Below the pieces are notes generated by a model. That model was not told the DNA's origin. It was given only the letters and a program-made list of their open reading frames with translations, and did not search any database. Below, in pieces: positions 23,706 through 36,289 of a stretch of DNA of 64,000 nucleotides. The position numbers and the translations under genes were made by a program. Numbering within the stretch: position 1 is the first letter of the stretch; each line of letters opens with the position of its first letter. The stretch comes from Emydura subglobosa (lineage: Eukaryota; Chordata; Testudines; Chelidae), in NCBI GenBank assembly GCA_007922225.1, contig ML679962.1:38641863-38705862 (forward strand). The letters run 5' to 3'.

Positions 23706-25180
23706 GTGTGGTCCTTTGGATAGTTTTTGTTTAATATGTTTCTTGTTGACTTAGTGGAGTTGATTCAAAACTGCTGTGCCTCGTGAGGTTTATCTACTAC
23801 CTTTTTGTGCAAACAGCTTCATATTTATTTTGGTAAATTAAGTTTACCTCCAAGCAAGACCACACGATCTGCTTGGGCTCTGCTGAGTAATTCCCCTTTT
23901 TGACAAATCTAAACTGTGCACAGAGCACTGATACTAGGAGCTCACTGCAATGCATTATTATGATCATTGTTATTCTAACAATGGATTTTGACAAGACCTG
24001 TTATGAGTAAGCACCATTAATTTGTTCTCTTCTCTTAATAGTTTTTATGGGGCGCTGAAATTACATATGTTGCAAAAATGCTCATTTCTAAAGTATAATT
24101 AAAATGTAATAGAAAGGAGATGAAATTAACTCTATTTCACAATGTGTTCATTGTTATGAAAAATAGGTAAATTATTAAATACATAATAGATTCGGTAAGA
24201 CTGAAAGGAGATTCATACTGCAGAGGGATAAATCTGCATGCCAATGTGTTATCTTATTGCAGTACTTTCCCTACAAAATAAAAATGAGTGGTGCAGTAAA
24301 TTAAAAATTGCCCACTTTATGTAGGCTGAAGGAGTTACTGTTGCACTGTAGATTTATGTATTGCTTCAGTTTTTACTCCATAATGTTTCAAGAATAGACA
24401 AAAATTTGGTCACAGCGAGAGTGCCTGGGTGTAGCTGTGGGCAGAATTTGGCCCATTTTCACTGTGAGCCAGAGAGGATTTTAAATAAGAACTCTAATCA
24501 CGGAGCCAGTTCTTAATGCTGTCCAGTCATTTTTCCATGTAGGCACGATATAGTTTCCTATGCTAGACTCTACACTTGAGTTTCCATGGAACCTCCTTAA
24601 AATGAACCAATTGGGGATTCTTCTAATCTCAGAAATTGAGAAAGTGGAGCAGCCTAGTAGGAGTTTGCATTAGTCCAGGATTGCTGTGCACGAGCCTCTG
24701 TTACTTAGAGATGTAAAGAGCACAAATTGCCCACAATTCCAGCAGAGGTTTCTTCATTATTATGATAATCTTGGGATTAGACACAGCATAATCACCATCC
24801 TAAATTGAGGCCACTCCATTGCCTGCCAACAAAATATTCAGAGGTGAACAATCCCTCTGAAAATATGTGGTGCTAGTGGTGGTATTTGCCTTGTTTTTCG
24901 AGGACATAATTGTATTTAAGGACTACAGCACAACTCACCCTAAAAACTGAGAGATGCATACCCCAAAAGGAGAGCACATCACAGAATGTAGATTGCCTAT
25001 TAGACAATACCTCAGAGTAAAATAGCAAATGCAGTGTAAAATACACTGTAACACCTCAGTGACGTGAGCCCTCTTTCTAGAGCATCCTACTATTAGACCT
25101 TTAATGAGAAGTGGGGAGAAATCACAGGGTTTGTATGTGAATTATAAATCAATATTGGATTTTTGTTTTCTAAAAGCTGT
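23706..25180. other. Unassigned AT-rich stretch
   Basis: Only short frames. No repeat boundary or gene recognised. Confidence 0.3.
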
Positions 25181-25184
25181 GCTC

Positions 25185-25290
25185 TAGTTCAAACAGGAAT
25201 TAATTCAGGGAAGTCTTATGACCTGTTTTACAGAGGAGGTCAGACCAGATGGTCACAACAGTCATTTCTAGCCTTGTAATTTATAATCCC
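25185..25290 (+). mobile_element. CR1 3' tail fragment
   Basis: 'gaggtcagaccagatggtca' followed by 'tctagccttgtaattta' is the forward CR1 tail, a short 5'-truncated copy. Confidence 0.75.
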
Positions 25291-25404
25291 TTTACTTATG
25301 GTCCACAGTTGTGTCACAGTAACACAAATCCTAACTTCAATGGCAGAGGTTTCCAGTAGAAATATTCTAATCAGCTATTGTAAGCGCAGCAACGTTCAGT
25401 ATTA

Positions 25405-25600
25405 GTAGAGCGGTGTGGAAAATGGTTTTTCTGTCATGTGAAAATTTCTGATAACAAAAAATCGCTTTCCAAATCACAACAAAAAAGTCAAAATCTCAAC
25501 AACAAAAAATTGGTAACCAAAAATCTGGAAAAAAATTTGGATTGGGTCAATCAAAACATTTCATGTTAAGAATTTTGAACCATTTTGTTTTGTTTTTGTC
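25405..25600 (+). repeat. AT-rich repeat family copy
   Basis: It begins near 'tagtagagcggtgtggaaaa', a degraded form of the family start 'ttagagctgggcaaaa'. It continues with 'aaaatttctgat', 'aaaaaatttgg' and 'caaaacatttcatg' words, the same vocabulary as the copies at 12480 and 43360. Confidence 0.45.
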
Positions 25601-25649
25601 CTTTTAATATTTGATGTGGACAGAGCAGCAAAATGCAGACAGACACACA

Positions 25650-26205
25650 CATGGAATTAAGCAGCAGGCCGCAACTTTTATTAAACTTTAACACCGGGAA
25701 GGGGTGCTACCCGCCCACCACCCGTACTCTCCTTTACCAAGCATTTCATTGGTTCCAGTGTCGGGGTTACAGGGCTCCTTACCATATAACCCATAATGCG
25801 GGGTAGGCCCTCTTCAGCCTGCCCCCCAGGACTCAGCTGTTTCTGAGTCCTAGCACCCTGCCCCCACGCCAGAGGGAGGGATGGTGCTGCAGGGTGGGGA
25901 CCTCGGCCTGCGAAGGCCATAAGGTCTCATCCTATCACATGAGCCCAAGGCTCAACACCGAAATCCCAGGTCTTCTGCCTCTGGGAACCATTAATTTTGT
26001 TCTCTTAACTGCACTGGAAAACAGTCCCAGGGGACACCGGTGACTAGCATGGTCACTCCATACTCTACCTTGCCACTTAGCATCACAACACCTTCCCAAT
26101 CTGCTATAGACGTATATCAGCACCGTCATCCCTGGAAACTTCTGGCCAATTGTAATGTATGTCCCTAGGCTGTAATGCTGAACCCCCCTTCTCCAGGAAT
26201 ATCTT
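25650..26205 (-). mobile_element. Putative LTR-retroelement fragment
   Basis: The block from 'ccgcaacttttattaaactt' to about 26205 resembles a moderately repeated turtle sequence. On the minus strand 'tttaataaaagttgcgg' gives an AATAAA signal as in an LTR. I see no paired LTR or coding domain, and the name rests on memory of the repeat rather than on structure. A non-LTR tail is possible. Confidence 0.35.
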
Positions 26206-26735
26206 GGTGACCCCCTTATTTACTTTCTTTCTAGCTTTGTCCACATGAGGAGGTCTGCTCCCAGTCCTAGCCTGTCAGTGAGTGCAGAAGTGGCACGAGC
26301 ACATCCCACTGCATGCCTCTTCTGTATGCAAACAGCTTCGGCTCTGAGGCTCTGCTGAGATCCAGCTGCCATCCTGGATGCCCTCTTGTGGGCACAGTGG
26401 ACGACGGAGCACCCACAATCCAGACAGTGCATACACTCGGGGTAACATCAGCCTTCCTCTGCATCTTGAGGACTGCTGTTGCTGCTGCTGGAAGCTAGTG
26501 AGTAATCGTTTCTCTGCTGGAATGGAGCCGAAAGAGGCTTCACATGGCCCCAGTGCTAGACTAAATCCTGGGAGATGGGGAATGCTGACCAATCAGCACC
26601 CCTCTCCATCAGCGGGCCAATGGGTACCAGAGACTCCCAGCGGGAGGAACTACTGATTAACTCTGGGCGAGTGTCTCCCTCCTTTGCTACTGTGACTGCC
26701 CCCTTTCACCACCAAGTTCCCCCACCCTTTGATGC
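26206..26735. other. Unassigned, no gene seen
   Basis: Includes a short CTG run near 26475. No recognisable domain in the overlapping short frames. Confidence 0.3.
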
Positions 26736-26739
26736 GCGT

Positions 26740-26990
26740 GTGGCATTTTTAAAACTTTTTAACTATTGATTAACTTACACTTTGAAACAAAAAATCATTT
26801 TGATCCAAAACCCTGATTTTTTTCATTTAAAAATGCTAACAGGACTGTCGACCATTTCAAAACTTTTTAAAAAAAAATTCTAAACAAGAAATTTGTCAAC
26901 ACAGACACTTCTCTGGGAAAGTTTTGGTTTTGGTGAATCAGCATTTTTGGAAGAAAGACACTGTCGAAAAATTCTGGCTCATCTATCAGT
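26740..26990. repeat. AT-rich repeat family copy
   Basis: 'aaaaatcattttgatccaaa', 'catttcaaaactttttaaa' and 'gaaaaattctggctcatcta' match the AT-rich family in word content. The right edge, reversed, is a degraded 'tagagctgg' end. Confidence 0.45.
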
Positions 26991-27049
26991 ACAAGCACAT
27001 CCCCGCATAGGGGAAATCTGAGGCAGACCTGTAATAAAATAATAAAGAT

Positions 27050-27145
27050 GCCAACACTTACAATGTTACACTTGCCCAACATCACATAGGAAGTCAGTGG
27101 CATCCTGGTCTACTAGGAGCACCCCCTAGAGCCCAACTCTCCACA
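27050..27145 (-). mobile_element. tRNA-derived SINE fragment
   Basis: 'cccaacatcacataggaagt' then 'cagtggcatcctgg' matches the minus-strand SINE body ('cccaaggtcacacaggaagt'-type). It is short and degraded. Confidence 0.45.
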
Positions 27146-28940
27146 GTTCCACACCACCACCTCTCCCTGGGTCACGCTGACTCCACGGAATTGCAACACA
27201 GGACTGTGGCACATGGCTGCCTATGTATTGTTATTGTGCACATAGGGGCAAACGTTTACAAGCACTCAGCAAGGGCTCTGCGCCCATTCACGTTAATAAC
27301 TAAACTCCCGTTGATCACAGTTAGGCTAACACTGAGCACATCTGAAAATCCTACCAGAGAAGCAGAAATGTGATTGCAGCACCCAGTCTCCTGAGCCTCA
27401 ACAGTGGGAGCAACGCACCCACCTCCTGCCCCCAACTGAAGCCAAAACCTGAAAATCTGTCAAGAGTTAAAAGAAACAAAGCGTTTCTTCTTTTAAATTC
27501 CTTGCAAGGTTGAGTTTACTTTTTCATTCCTCTGCATTAGCAGAGGGATATTTGATCATTTTCCTGGGATTTGTTCTCTCTTTAGAACTGATTTAAGGGA
27601 TCTTGGAAGGTGTCAGGGCAGAGAACACGTTCCGTTTTGGACGCAGTGTACTTAGCAACAAGGAATGGAACCCCAACTCCAGTGAGTAACGGGCCACAAT
27701 CTGGGGAAAGGAGAAGGGGTGTAATTATTCTCCAAGATAATCTGATCATTAGTGTCTCAGTTAAACAACAGAGTAGCTCAAAACAGCCTCTCTGTCAACA
27801 TATTCTACCTTCCTACCTCCTCTACATAATGAAAAGAAGAGTACGTGGGTATTGCAGCTAACTGAATAAGACTGCACTGACTTTTCAACTGATGTTACAG
27901 CCAGACTAAGTTTCTGCAGCATACTCAGATATGGATATTGCTGATACGGCGTCTCTGGATAACGTATATTCCAATAAATAATAAAAGGATACAGTAGAGG
28001 AAGGCAGGCTTCAAAAGACATGCATCTCCCTTGAGATCATTAACTGCCCACTTGTTTTATTCTATGTAACCAATAGCTTAATGAGACCATGCTATCTCCA
28101 GGTGAGTGATTAACACAAACACAGCTGTGTACATTGATTGAAATATCCCGACTGTGTGCATCTCTGCCTCCTTTGTGAGATCAGCTAAAACATTACTGCA
28201 ACACATACTGATCCGGGGGTGTGCGTGTTAAGCTTCAGAGTGCAGGAGCACTAGTGCCACCTTTGGAAATAAACAAAGGGTTGGGAGGGGGGTTGACAGA
28301 CAACTAAGGTCAAGTGGAAGCCTTAAAAGAGAAAGCAGCTACTATGTGACTGAGGGGGAGAAGGCGCCCTGAGGTTTGCGGGGGGCTGGAATTCCAGGTC
28401 AGGGCCAACTTTCCCTCTCATTCTGTCCATCTCCCATTGCCATTTGCTCTGACCATTTCCTTCCATTCCTCTCCTCCAATACAATGAGTTCCCCTTCTTC
28501 CTCAGTTCTCTGTGCTTCCTCTTTTCACCTCCTGCCTCCCCCATCTACCTTTTCTCCTTCGCACATACATTAACAGGAGCTTTACCTCTCTTCCACCCCA
28601 TTACCTGAAGTTCAAGTTTGTCTGCTCATTGACCAAACACATCACAGTGATACCAGGGGAAGACTTTTGCAGTGAAGCATAGAGCAGCTGTCCTCACTTC
28701 TGAGATTTCCATGGTTAAATGCAGCTTGGAAGTGTTTTGAAATCAACTGGCATTCCAAAAGTTACCACCACTGTCGATTTTTCAAAGTAAGTTTATGCAC
28801 ATAAAAAACATGCTGTGTTGACCCTCTATGTCTCTCTCACACACTCTAGCAGAGAGAATGTCTAGAATATGAATATCTGGTGGTGGCATGGAGCGCCCCT
28901 GGACAGAAAACTGAGCCAGATTTTAAATTATCATCATGCA
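27146..28940. other. Unassigned, no gene seen
   Basis: Short frames only. A pyrimidine-rich segment at 28420-28570 produces spurious open frames. Confidence 0.3.
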
Positions 28941-28944
28941 CATT

Positions 28945-29030
28945 AATAGGCAGTAGGATTAATACCGTCTGTGGAACTCATTGCCATGGGATGTTGTGAA
29001 GGCCAAAAGTATAACTGGATCAAAAAACCA
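28945..29030 (+). mobile_element. CR1 3' region fragment
   Basis: 'gtctgtggaactcattgcca' then 'ggccaaaagtataactgg' is forward text from a CR1 just before the 3' tail. It abuts the opposite-strand copy at 29033. Confidence 0.6.
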
Positions 29031-29032
29031 TG

Positions 29033-29885
29033 AGAACATAAGGATGGTCATACTGGGTCAGACCAATGGTCCATCAAGCCAAGGATCCTGTCTTCCGACA
29101 GTGACCAATGCCAGGTGCTTCAGAGAGAATGAACAGAACAGGTCATCATCAAGTGAGCCATGCCATCGTCCATTCCCAGTCTCCCTTCTTTTTTCAACCC
29201 CCTTATAGTCTTTGCCTTCACAACCTCCTCTGGCAAGGAGTTCCACAGGTTGACTGTATGCTAGGTGAAGAAATACTTCCTTCTGTTTGTTTCAAACCTG
29301 CTGCCTATTAATTTCATTTGGTGAGACTAGTTCTTGTGTTATGAGGAGTAAATAACACTTCCTTATTTATTTTTTCCACACCAGTCATTATTTTATAGTC
29401 TTCTATCATATCCCCCCTTAATCATCTCTTTTCCAAACTGAAAAATCACAGTTTTATTAATCTCTCCTCATATGGAAGCTTTTCCATACCCCTAATAATT
29501 TTTATTGCTCTTTTCTGTACCTTTTCCAATTCCAATATATCTTTTTTTGAAATGGGTGACCAGATCTGCACGTGGTATTCAAGATGTGGGCATAGCACGG
29601 ATTTATAGAGAGGCAATATGATATTTTCTATCTTATTATCTATCCCTTTCCTAATGATTCCCAGCATTCTGGTAGCTTTTTTGATTGCTGCCAAACATTG
29701 AGTAGATGTTTTCAGAGAACTATCCATAGCGACTCCAAGATCTCTTTCTGGAATGGTAACAGCTAATTTAGACCCCATCATTTTATATGTATAGTTGGAA
29801 TTATGTTTTCCAATGTGCATGACTTTGCATTTATCAACATTGAATTTCATCTGCCATTTTGTTGCCCAATAACCCAGTTTTCCTC
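29033..29885 (-). mobile_element. CR1-superfamily LINE, 3' end
   Basis: The plus strand starts 'aacataaggatggtcatact' and 'gggtcagaccaatggtccat', the reverse of the 'ggtctgacccagtatg' tail. It continues into ORF2 C-terminal coding on the minus strand. The family differs from the 22.9-kb copy (tail and protein both diverge). Confidence 0.93.
29446..29850 (-). pseudogene. CR1 ORF2 C-terminal fragment (134 codons open)
   Basis: The uninterrupted frame reads MKFNVDKCKVMHIGKHNSNY, ERDLGVAMDSSLKTSTQCLA, IKKATRMLGIIRKG, IILPLYKSVLCPHLEYHVQI and KVQKRAIKIIRGMEKLPYEE. This is the post-palm connection and C-terminal domain of a CR1/L3-type reverse transcriptase. The N-terminal endonuclease and catalytic palm are absent through 5' truncation. 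The frame stayed open by chance or recent age. The ATG is internal to the original ORF. Confidence 0.9.
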
Positions 29886-30089
29886 AAAGAATTTTAGTAG
29901 ATTGGTGAGGCATGATTTCCCATTACAAAAACATATGAGAAGTTCATGGAGGATAGGTTTATCAGTGACTGCTAACTAAGATCATCAGGGATGCAACTCC
30001 ATGCTCAGAGCAACCCTAAACCTCTGACTCCCAGAAGTCAGGAGAGGAGGACACAGGTGGATTTCTCCACATTCGCCCTGTTCTGTACA

Positions 30090-30184
30090 CTCCCCCTGAA
30101 GCTCTGGCACTACCACTGTCGGCAGGCAGGATACTGGACTAAATGGACCGTTGGTCTGACCCAGCATGGCAGTTCTTATGTTCT
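30090..30184 (+). mobile_element. CR1 3' tail fragment
   Basis: 'aaatggaccgttggtctgac' then 'ccagcatggcagttcttatg' is a forward tail of the same family as the one at 590-780. Confidence 0.85.
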
Positions 30185-30189
30185 TCAAC

Positions 30190-32987
30190 TAAAATACGAT
30201 AAGAAAGTATACAAAAGAAATAAATTGCTTATAAAGTGTGGATCATGCAAAGCTTTCAAGCCTCATTTATAAAACAGCCATCCTGGTAGTTATGCAAAAT
30301 AAATAAATAAAATAAAAGTAAAAGTAAAATAAAAATCACAGCATGACATTTATTTCATCCCCTTCAACCTTCTCCCCAGCTCCACTGAGATCTCTTGCCA
30401 ATTGTGTAACTGCTTCAGTTATTGTTTAAACTGGTTACAACTGCCTAGAGGTTGGACACACTGAAGTCTATTGCTGAGCTTGTGTGGGCCAAACCAAGAT
30501 ACACTGCTGCAGCAGTCAGGAAAGAGAGAGATGAGCAACTAAAATTCAGTATGTTCTATAAACTGTCATTAATTTTATTCTCTGCGATCCTTTTAGAAAA
30601 TAAACTATACAGCAGTAGCTAGACTGCTCTGCTGCTCTGACAGAAATCACGCACTGTATGTGACGGTAAAAAAAAAGTGCTTGAAAGGTCTGGTGCTGCC
30701 TGACACAGACATTTGGCTTTTTCTTTTCTTTTTCCCATAGTGCTGCGATCATGCGGTATGTAATACATGCAGTATGTAATACATGCACTGTGTAATACAG
30801 TAGGGGAGAGAGTCTTTAACACACGCAGTATTTTTCAGCATGGCCCCTAGTTCTTTGCACAATTCCAGAAGACAAGAAACGTGCAAAGGGAAGTGGATAA
30901 AACATATTTAAAATAAATTAATATCCCAACCTGGTCTTCAACCTGTAAGAATTCTAGTAGGTGAGAGTCTGGAGACAGGATTTTAAGGACAAGAAGGTAG
31001 AGGCCCTACGGACCAGTTCACGAACTAATAGGACAATATATTCCTGATTAACATGATGAAGTATTAGTAAATTGTGATGTCATTGTTAAGTCAGTTTGAA
31101 CAAACCCACAAGTCATTTAGAAGCTTAATTAGGCCAAATGTAGAGGGACTGACATTCTTGAGGGTTTCTCATCGGTCATGATGTTACCACAACTGGAGCA
31201 AAGCCCGTTCCATACAATCACCCACTGTTGAAACATATGCAATAGGATTGTTAGTTATCACATAATCTTGGCTAGGTAAGGCAACGCCAAGGCATGCCCC
31301 TACATTGCAAGGTCTATCCGTATCAATTAATAAAGAGCCAGCAGTTGGATCTAGCTGATCTGTAACAGTGTCAGGCTTCCCTCACACAAGAGAAAAGGAA
31401 GAACAGTACTACCCTGCAGTAGATGGTTTGAGTACAGCCAGATGCTCAGTCATGCAAACGTCTACTCCTATTTCTCACTGGAGTCAATGGAACTGCTTAC
31501 ATGAGTGGGGTGCGCAGGTTTGGGCCCTAATGTTTTAGCAGAGGATACAGTAGCCTACAGTAGCAGAGGATAAGAGGATACAGATGCTATTAGCTGGCCA
31601 TTCAAGCCATTCATGAAAGCACTAGCAGTTTCTTTTGCAATGCATGGGAACCAATAAATATACCCAAAGCACTTTCATAAATGAAAGTGATTGGAGGGAA
31701 AGGAACGATTTCTGAGCGGTTCTTTATCTATCACATCCAGCATTCACTATTGAGGTCAGTGTCTTCCATGCATATGCTTTCATCCTTCAGCCTCAGTCAG
31801 AATGATCAAGTGAACATCTGAGGAAGATGGCTTGGGCTCTACATTTATCCAATGTAAAAAGGCACTTTTCTAATGGCATATATGCTGGAAAAACACCTGA
31901 CATTTTACAGATAGTTCAGAAGGCAAATCAGCTAAAGTGAAAGAAGCAACATTTAGGAGTTACATAAATACTTAGGATGCTTTTACCAGCTCCCATTTCT
32001 TAGTATCTGATTTGCTATACAGAGATTGTCACTCCGCCTGTGCTGGATTCACAAAATCAGCAGACACTGGACCCCAGCCAGCAGCTGGAGTTTTGCTCCA
32101 CACTATGGACTGCTCTCGACTGCAGCCACCTGGTAGCCAGCCTTCCTGCTTCAACTTTCTCTCATTCACTGCCCATCCAAAATACAGCTGCTATTTACAC
32201 CTCAGCGCTTGTGTGTGATGCCTTCAAATGAAGCCATTCCACTGGGTACCCATGGACTTGAAGAACAGATTCGAGTGGATTTTGACTTCCGGCATACCTT
32301 GGTCCCCCTCCCCAACATTTCAGAGCTCTTCCTGTTTATTTACCCACTTGTCCTGCTGGTTTCAAGCCATTTCGTGCCCATTTTACTATTTGTGCCCTGA
32401 TCCTAGCACATGGCACGTACAGGGCTTTAACGTACCTGGCTCCAGCCTGCTGGAATTCCCTTCTGCATAACCCTCATAAATGAAACAATTGCAGCTCTTG
32501 ATTAACAGTTAACCTGGAAATTTAGTATGTACCAGTTATTCTTTGGTTTAAGGATTATGTTCTTTCCACATGCCATACTGTACAGATGGCGCCCAAACTT
32601 CCCGGTGCAGAGTATGAGACAGCATTTGTTTAAAAACTTTTATGACTATCAATTTTTTCTTCACATGAAGCAATAGATACAATTGTACAATTTAAACCTT
32701 AAACTCCTCAGCATAAAATAAAGTTAGCACACATCTCATCATATAGACATTATTATATTACTGCATGATTTTGAAATGTCTTGTAGAAGGATCTGTTTTA
32801 TGTTCACTCTTCATAGATGTCAGCAGCAAAATGAATAATTCTTGTACCAGAAACACGGGCACATATTCCCAAATGTCTAGCAAATGTCAGCTGCAGGGCC
32901 TGCACACACACAGTAGCTTATGTTAGCGCACACACACCAGTGAATGGCTCTGCACTTTGTACTGACACCCACATGTACCACAAAGAT
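30190..32987. other. Unassigned, with simple repeats
   Basis: Holds an A-rich AAATA/AAAGTA tract at 30296-30338 and a 16-bp tandem repeat at 30751-30798. Phrases such as 'ggagtcaatggaactgctta' near 31482 suggest an old palindromic repeat. Frames at 32012-32470 have no confident homology. Confidence 0.3.
30751..30798. repeat. 16-bp minisatellite, three units
   Basis: Units 'atgcggtatgtaatac', 'atgcagtatgtaatac' and 'atgcactgtgtaatac' follow one another, with one to three differences between units. Confidence 0.9.
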
Positions 32988-33600
32988 TGTCACAGGGTGG
33001 CTGGCCCCAGTGAACGAAGTGCTCCCATTTCACCCGTGAAGAGGTAGAGGCAGCGCTGGGGGGGCCATAAAGGATCAGGGAGAATCTGAGTGGAGAGAGC
33101 TGCCTGACTGAGAGTGAGGAAAAGGGACAGGTGAGAGCTGCCAGAACCAAAAGGTGTTTCCTGGGGGAAAGCTGAAGGGAGGAGATCAGCAAAAGGGGTT
33201 TGCTGTCACTTTCCCAAGCCAGAGAGCCAGGGCCAGGAGGGGCTGAAGGCAGGGGAAATGCAGAGGGGCTTGCCTACTGATGTCTTCACACTGAAGAGCT
33301 GGATCAGGGGAACAGTGAGAAGGCTGGGGACTGAAGGATGCTCCCGCAGTCAGAATGATCTCCCAGCAGAGAGGCTGGGGGGCTTCCCACTGAAGAGTGG
33401 GGTTGCACTGCAGCTGAAAAGGCTGGGCACCTGTCCTAGAAGGAGGACAGAATAGGACCAACAAAGAGCCTGGCTGTGTCAGAAAACGTCAGAATATGGT
33501 GTGTGTTACATCAATGGATAAGACACTATGGGATTTTAATGACTACTTGCACTGGAGTGATAAATGGACTCCGTTTTGAGACTTTTTTGTTACAGACTAT
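32988..33600 (+). repeat. Solo LTR, gypsy-like, copy A
   Basis: It starts 'tgtcacagggtggctggccc' and carries the promoter-like 'ccataaaggatcagggag'. Both match the copy at 57161 ('tgccacagggtgagtggg', 'gctataaaggatcaggga'). It shares 'gcagaggggcttgc' and 'agtggggttgcac' with that copy. No internal coding region follows. The 3' end lies somewhere after 33480 and is not fixed. Confidence 0.6.
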
Positions 33601-33730
33601 TTACATTATGTTTTTTTTGTGGGAAACCAGCCTGCCATAAGAGGGGACTCCAGCCAGAGAGCCCTTTGACAGAGATAGTAACAAGAGAGACCATCATATT
33701 CAAGACATTTTAAAACATTTCTTTTTCTTG

Positions 33731-33985
33731 GGGCTTGCCTACACGGCGAGCTAGCACTCATGGCGCGAAACTGCCACACACCAGCTTGCCGGGGGACCCT
33801 GGTGTTGCACACAATAAGCTTCAACGTGCGCTTTGATTTACTGCTGTTTAAACAGGAGCGTATCCAGGCACATGGTGGGATTTTAGCATAGTACTGTCCA
33901 CACAGCAAGTTAGTGGGTGGCAGGCAAGTGCGCTGTAGATTCATGCCCTGGCTTGTTATACACTGACTCATCATGCAGACAGCCC
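33731..33985. mobile_element. Small TIR DNA transposon (MITE)
   Basis: The left end 'gggcttgcctacacggcgag' and the reverse complement of the right end 'gggctgtctgcatgatgag' form imperfect TIRs about 255 bp apart. No transposase. The target duplication is not clear. Confidence 0.55.
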
Positions 33986-34369
33986 TTGAATTGCACAGAA
34001 CTAGAGTATAAAGTGCAGGGTAGTGGAGAAGGGTGTGTGTGGGGAGCATACCTCTCAACCCTGGGACGGTGACCCTCAGAACGAGGGACACAATGAAGAA
34101 CATCACATTTTATACTGAACACTCTCTTTCATTAAAAAGGTATATGCAAACAGTACAAATCCCCGAAGAACACAACAGAATGGCTTTACATGATGAACTT
34201 TACATTTGAGGGGAGAGAGAGGCTGTTTTAAATGATAAATAAGGCCCTGTACCTGCCTGTGGGTCCACTCAGGCAGATCTCTTTGCCCATGCAGAATCAG
34301 TTGCCAGAGTGGACCTAAAATAGGCATTCCTCTGTGCCCACATTCTCACAAATGTCACTGTGAAAAAGA

Positions 34370-34499
34370 CATTTGCAGTGTTGTTGTAGCCATGTTTGTC
34401 CCAGGCTACTAGAGAGACAAGCTGGGTTATATCCTTTATTGGGCCAACTTCTGTTGGTGAGACAGACAATATTTCGAGCTACACAGAGCTCTTCCTCAG
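34370..34499 (-). mobile_element. Minimal Penelope-like 3' tail with 10-bp TSD
   Basis: This 130-bp segment includes 'actagagagacaagctgggt' and 'gggccaacttctgttggtga', matching the 3' terminal region of the Penelope-like copy at 39377. It is bounded by exact 'gtgaaaaaga' repeats (34360-34369, 34500-34509). The perfect duplication indicates a recent insertion of a severely 5'-truncated copy. It has no coding content. Confidence 0.88.
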
Positions 34500-34509
34500 G
34501 TGAAAAAGA

Positions 34510-35620
34510 GGAAATATGGCGCAATATTCAAAATATAGGCCTTGATCCTGAGCTGAGATCCATAATTGTCACAAATAAATACCTTAATAGAATTCAAAAT
34601 GAATAAAGTTCACACCAATAATTGATGATCAAAATGAACACCAGACTGAATACAGTGAGTTCATAACAGCAATCTAACCACTTGCTCTTCTCCTCTGCAG
34701 CAACCTGCATGGGATTCTCTGGCCTCAGTTTGCCACTGTTGCCAATAGGTGCCACCCATAAGGCGAAGCTGCCGGTGTCTCTCTTATCCCATGGAGGGGC
34801 TCCCCTCCTGCCTCTTTCTTCAAAAATGATGGCAGCCTGAGGCTGGGGCCTTGTGTGGCTACAGCTACTCTTCAGATATCTGCCACCAGAAACACAGGCC
34901 ACTCACCGTGCTCATTGCTGCCAGGCAGGGATGAGCAATGCCCACCAGACGTCGGATTTTGCAATGGCAAATGCTACCGTAGGACAACTTTAAATATCTG
35001 GGCCAAATGCAGGACACTTGAGATGATGACAGAAAGGGTCAGAGTGCAGAACTGAGTTGCAGTCCGGTATCTTCCTCCTAATGTCAACAGTTCATGTCTA
35101 TCTAATCAACACGCTATATTTTTACACCATACCTATCACCCTGGCATCTGACACCCACATTTAAGTAGTCGTTATAACCAATCCTAGCTGGTCTCGCCCT
35201 CTGGGCCATTGCAATCATTTCCGTTTCCAGTGCTTCACTCTTAGATACTACTTATGGTTCTCTAGCACTTGTAAAGAATGAGCTTTCATAGCCACCAACC
35301 CACCAGCTTGGTGAGATTAGTTTGGAACTGCCCTTGTGCTAGGTAAGTTTAGAATACAGGAATTCCAAAATGCTAGGGCAACAAATGAAATTAGCTCACA
35401 TTAAAAGCTCTAGAAGACACGACGGCACACTGTACAATAATTTACAGTGAGAATATCAAAATAAAATAATGTGTTACCATTAGATTAATACTGGACTTGC
35501 GCTATCAAGAGTAAGTATGTCAAATACACAACCATTGCAATGACATCGAGTACAAATGAACACCACTCAGCACATCCTAGAAAAGTCATTGAAGGACTAT
35601 TAGTCTGAGAAAGAGTCTTT
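34510..35620. other. Unassigned, no gene seen
   Basis: Short frames and no domains. Confidence 0.3.
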
Positions 35621-35624
35621 CAAG

Positions 35625-35735
35625 GGAAAATAATGGAAGCCCCATCACCTGGATACTTCAAACTAAACTGGGCAAAGCAATAGAAAATGGAGGGATGAGC
35701 TAAAAAGGTCGTTTTCATCTGTGGCTCTTAGGAAC
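35625..35735 (+). mobile_element. CR1 3' region fragment
   Basis: 'gccccatcacctggatactt' then 'ctgggcaaagcaatagaaaa' is forward CR1 text from the end of ORF2 and the start of the 3' tail. Confidence 0.55.
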
Positions 35736-36064
35736 CTCTCACAGATTATTGGAACAGGTAACTACTCCCACTGTGGTTATATCTCATTGATAGGCAGAGA
35801 AAATAACTTGTGATGAAGAACAAGATGACTAGGAACACAAACCTGTTAATACTCAAATACTTAATATCCAATAACTCATTGCACTTTAAATGCAGCATTG
35901 AACCCAGGCTGTCCCATGGGCAGGAGGGAAAACTGAAGTACTGCAGGTGGAATCATCTAACACAGCCCGCACCACGTAGCAGGAGCAGCGTGAGAGAATT
36001 TGTAGCTGTGACTGCAGGTAACACTTCAAAGGGGCTGACTCCATTGGTCCTAGCAGTTTTAAAT

Positions 36065-36255
36065 TTCACAAGGGGACGAATAGTCCAGTGATGAAGATAC
36101 TAGCCTGGGGGTCAGGAGAGCCAGAGTCAACCTGTTAATCTGCCACAGGTTTCCTGTATGACCTGTGTTGTCTGACTATTACTGTCCATCTGGTAAAGTT
36201 TGATTGAAAACTCTTCAGGGCAGGGAGTCTATTTTCCTGTTACATCCATTTAGTT
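36065..36255 (+). mobile_element. tRNA-derived SINE
   Basis: The head 'tagtccagtgatgaagatac' and 'tgggggtcaggagagccaga' occupies the A-box region. The tail 'tgaaaactcttcagggcag' with 'ggagtctattttcctg' matches the tail of the same amniote SINE. The polymerase III boxes are degraded. Confidence 0.6.
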
Positions 36256-36289
36256 TATCAAAGAAGGTGAAGGGATGACCTGATTATAG

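Noticed and set aside
32012..32470. Possible decayed LINE C-terminus (FHWVPM...RFEWI text)
   Set aside because: Only a faint likeness to the LHWLPV...R-EFK motif of other LINEs over about 20 residues, with no supporting motif on either side.
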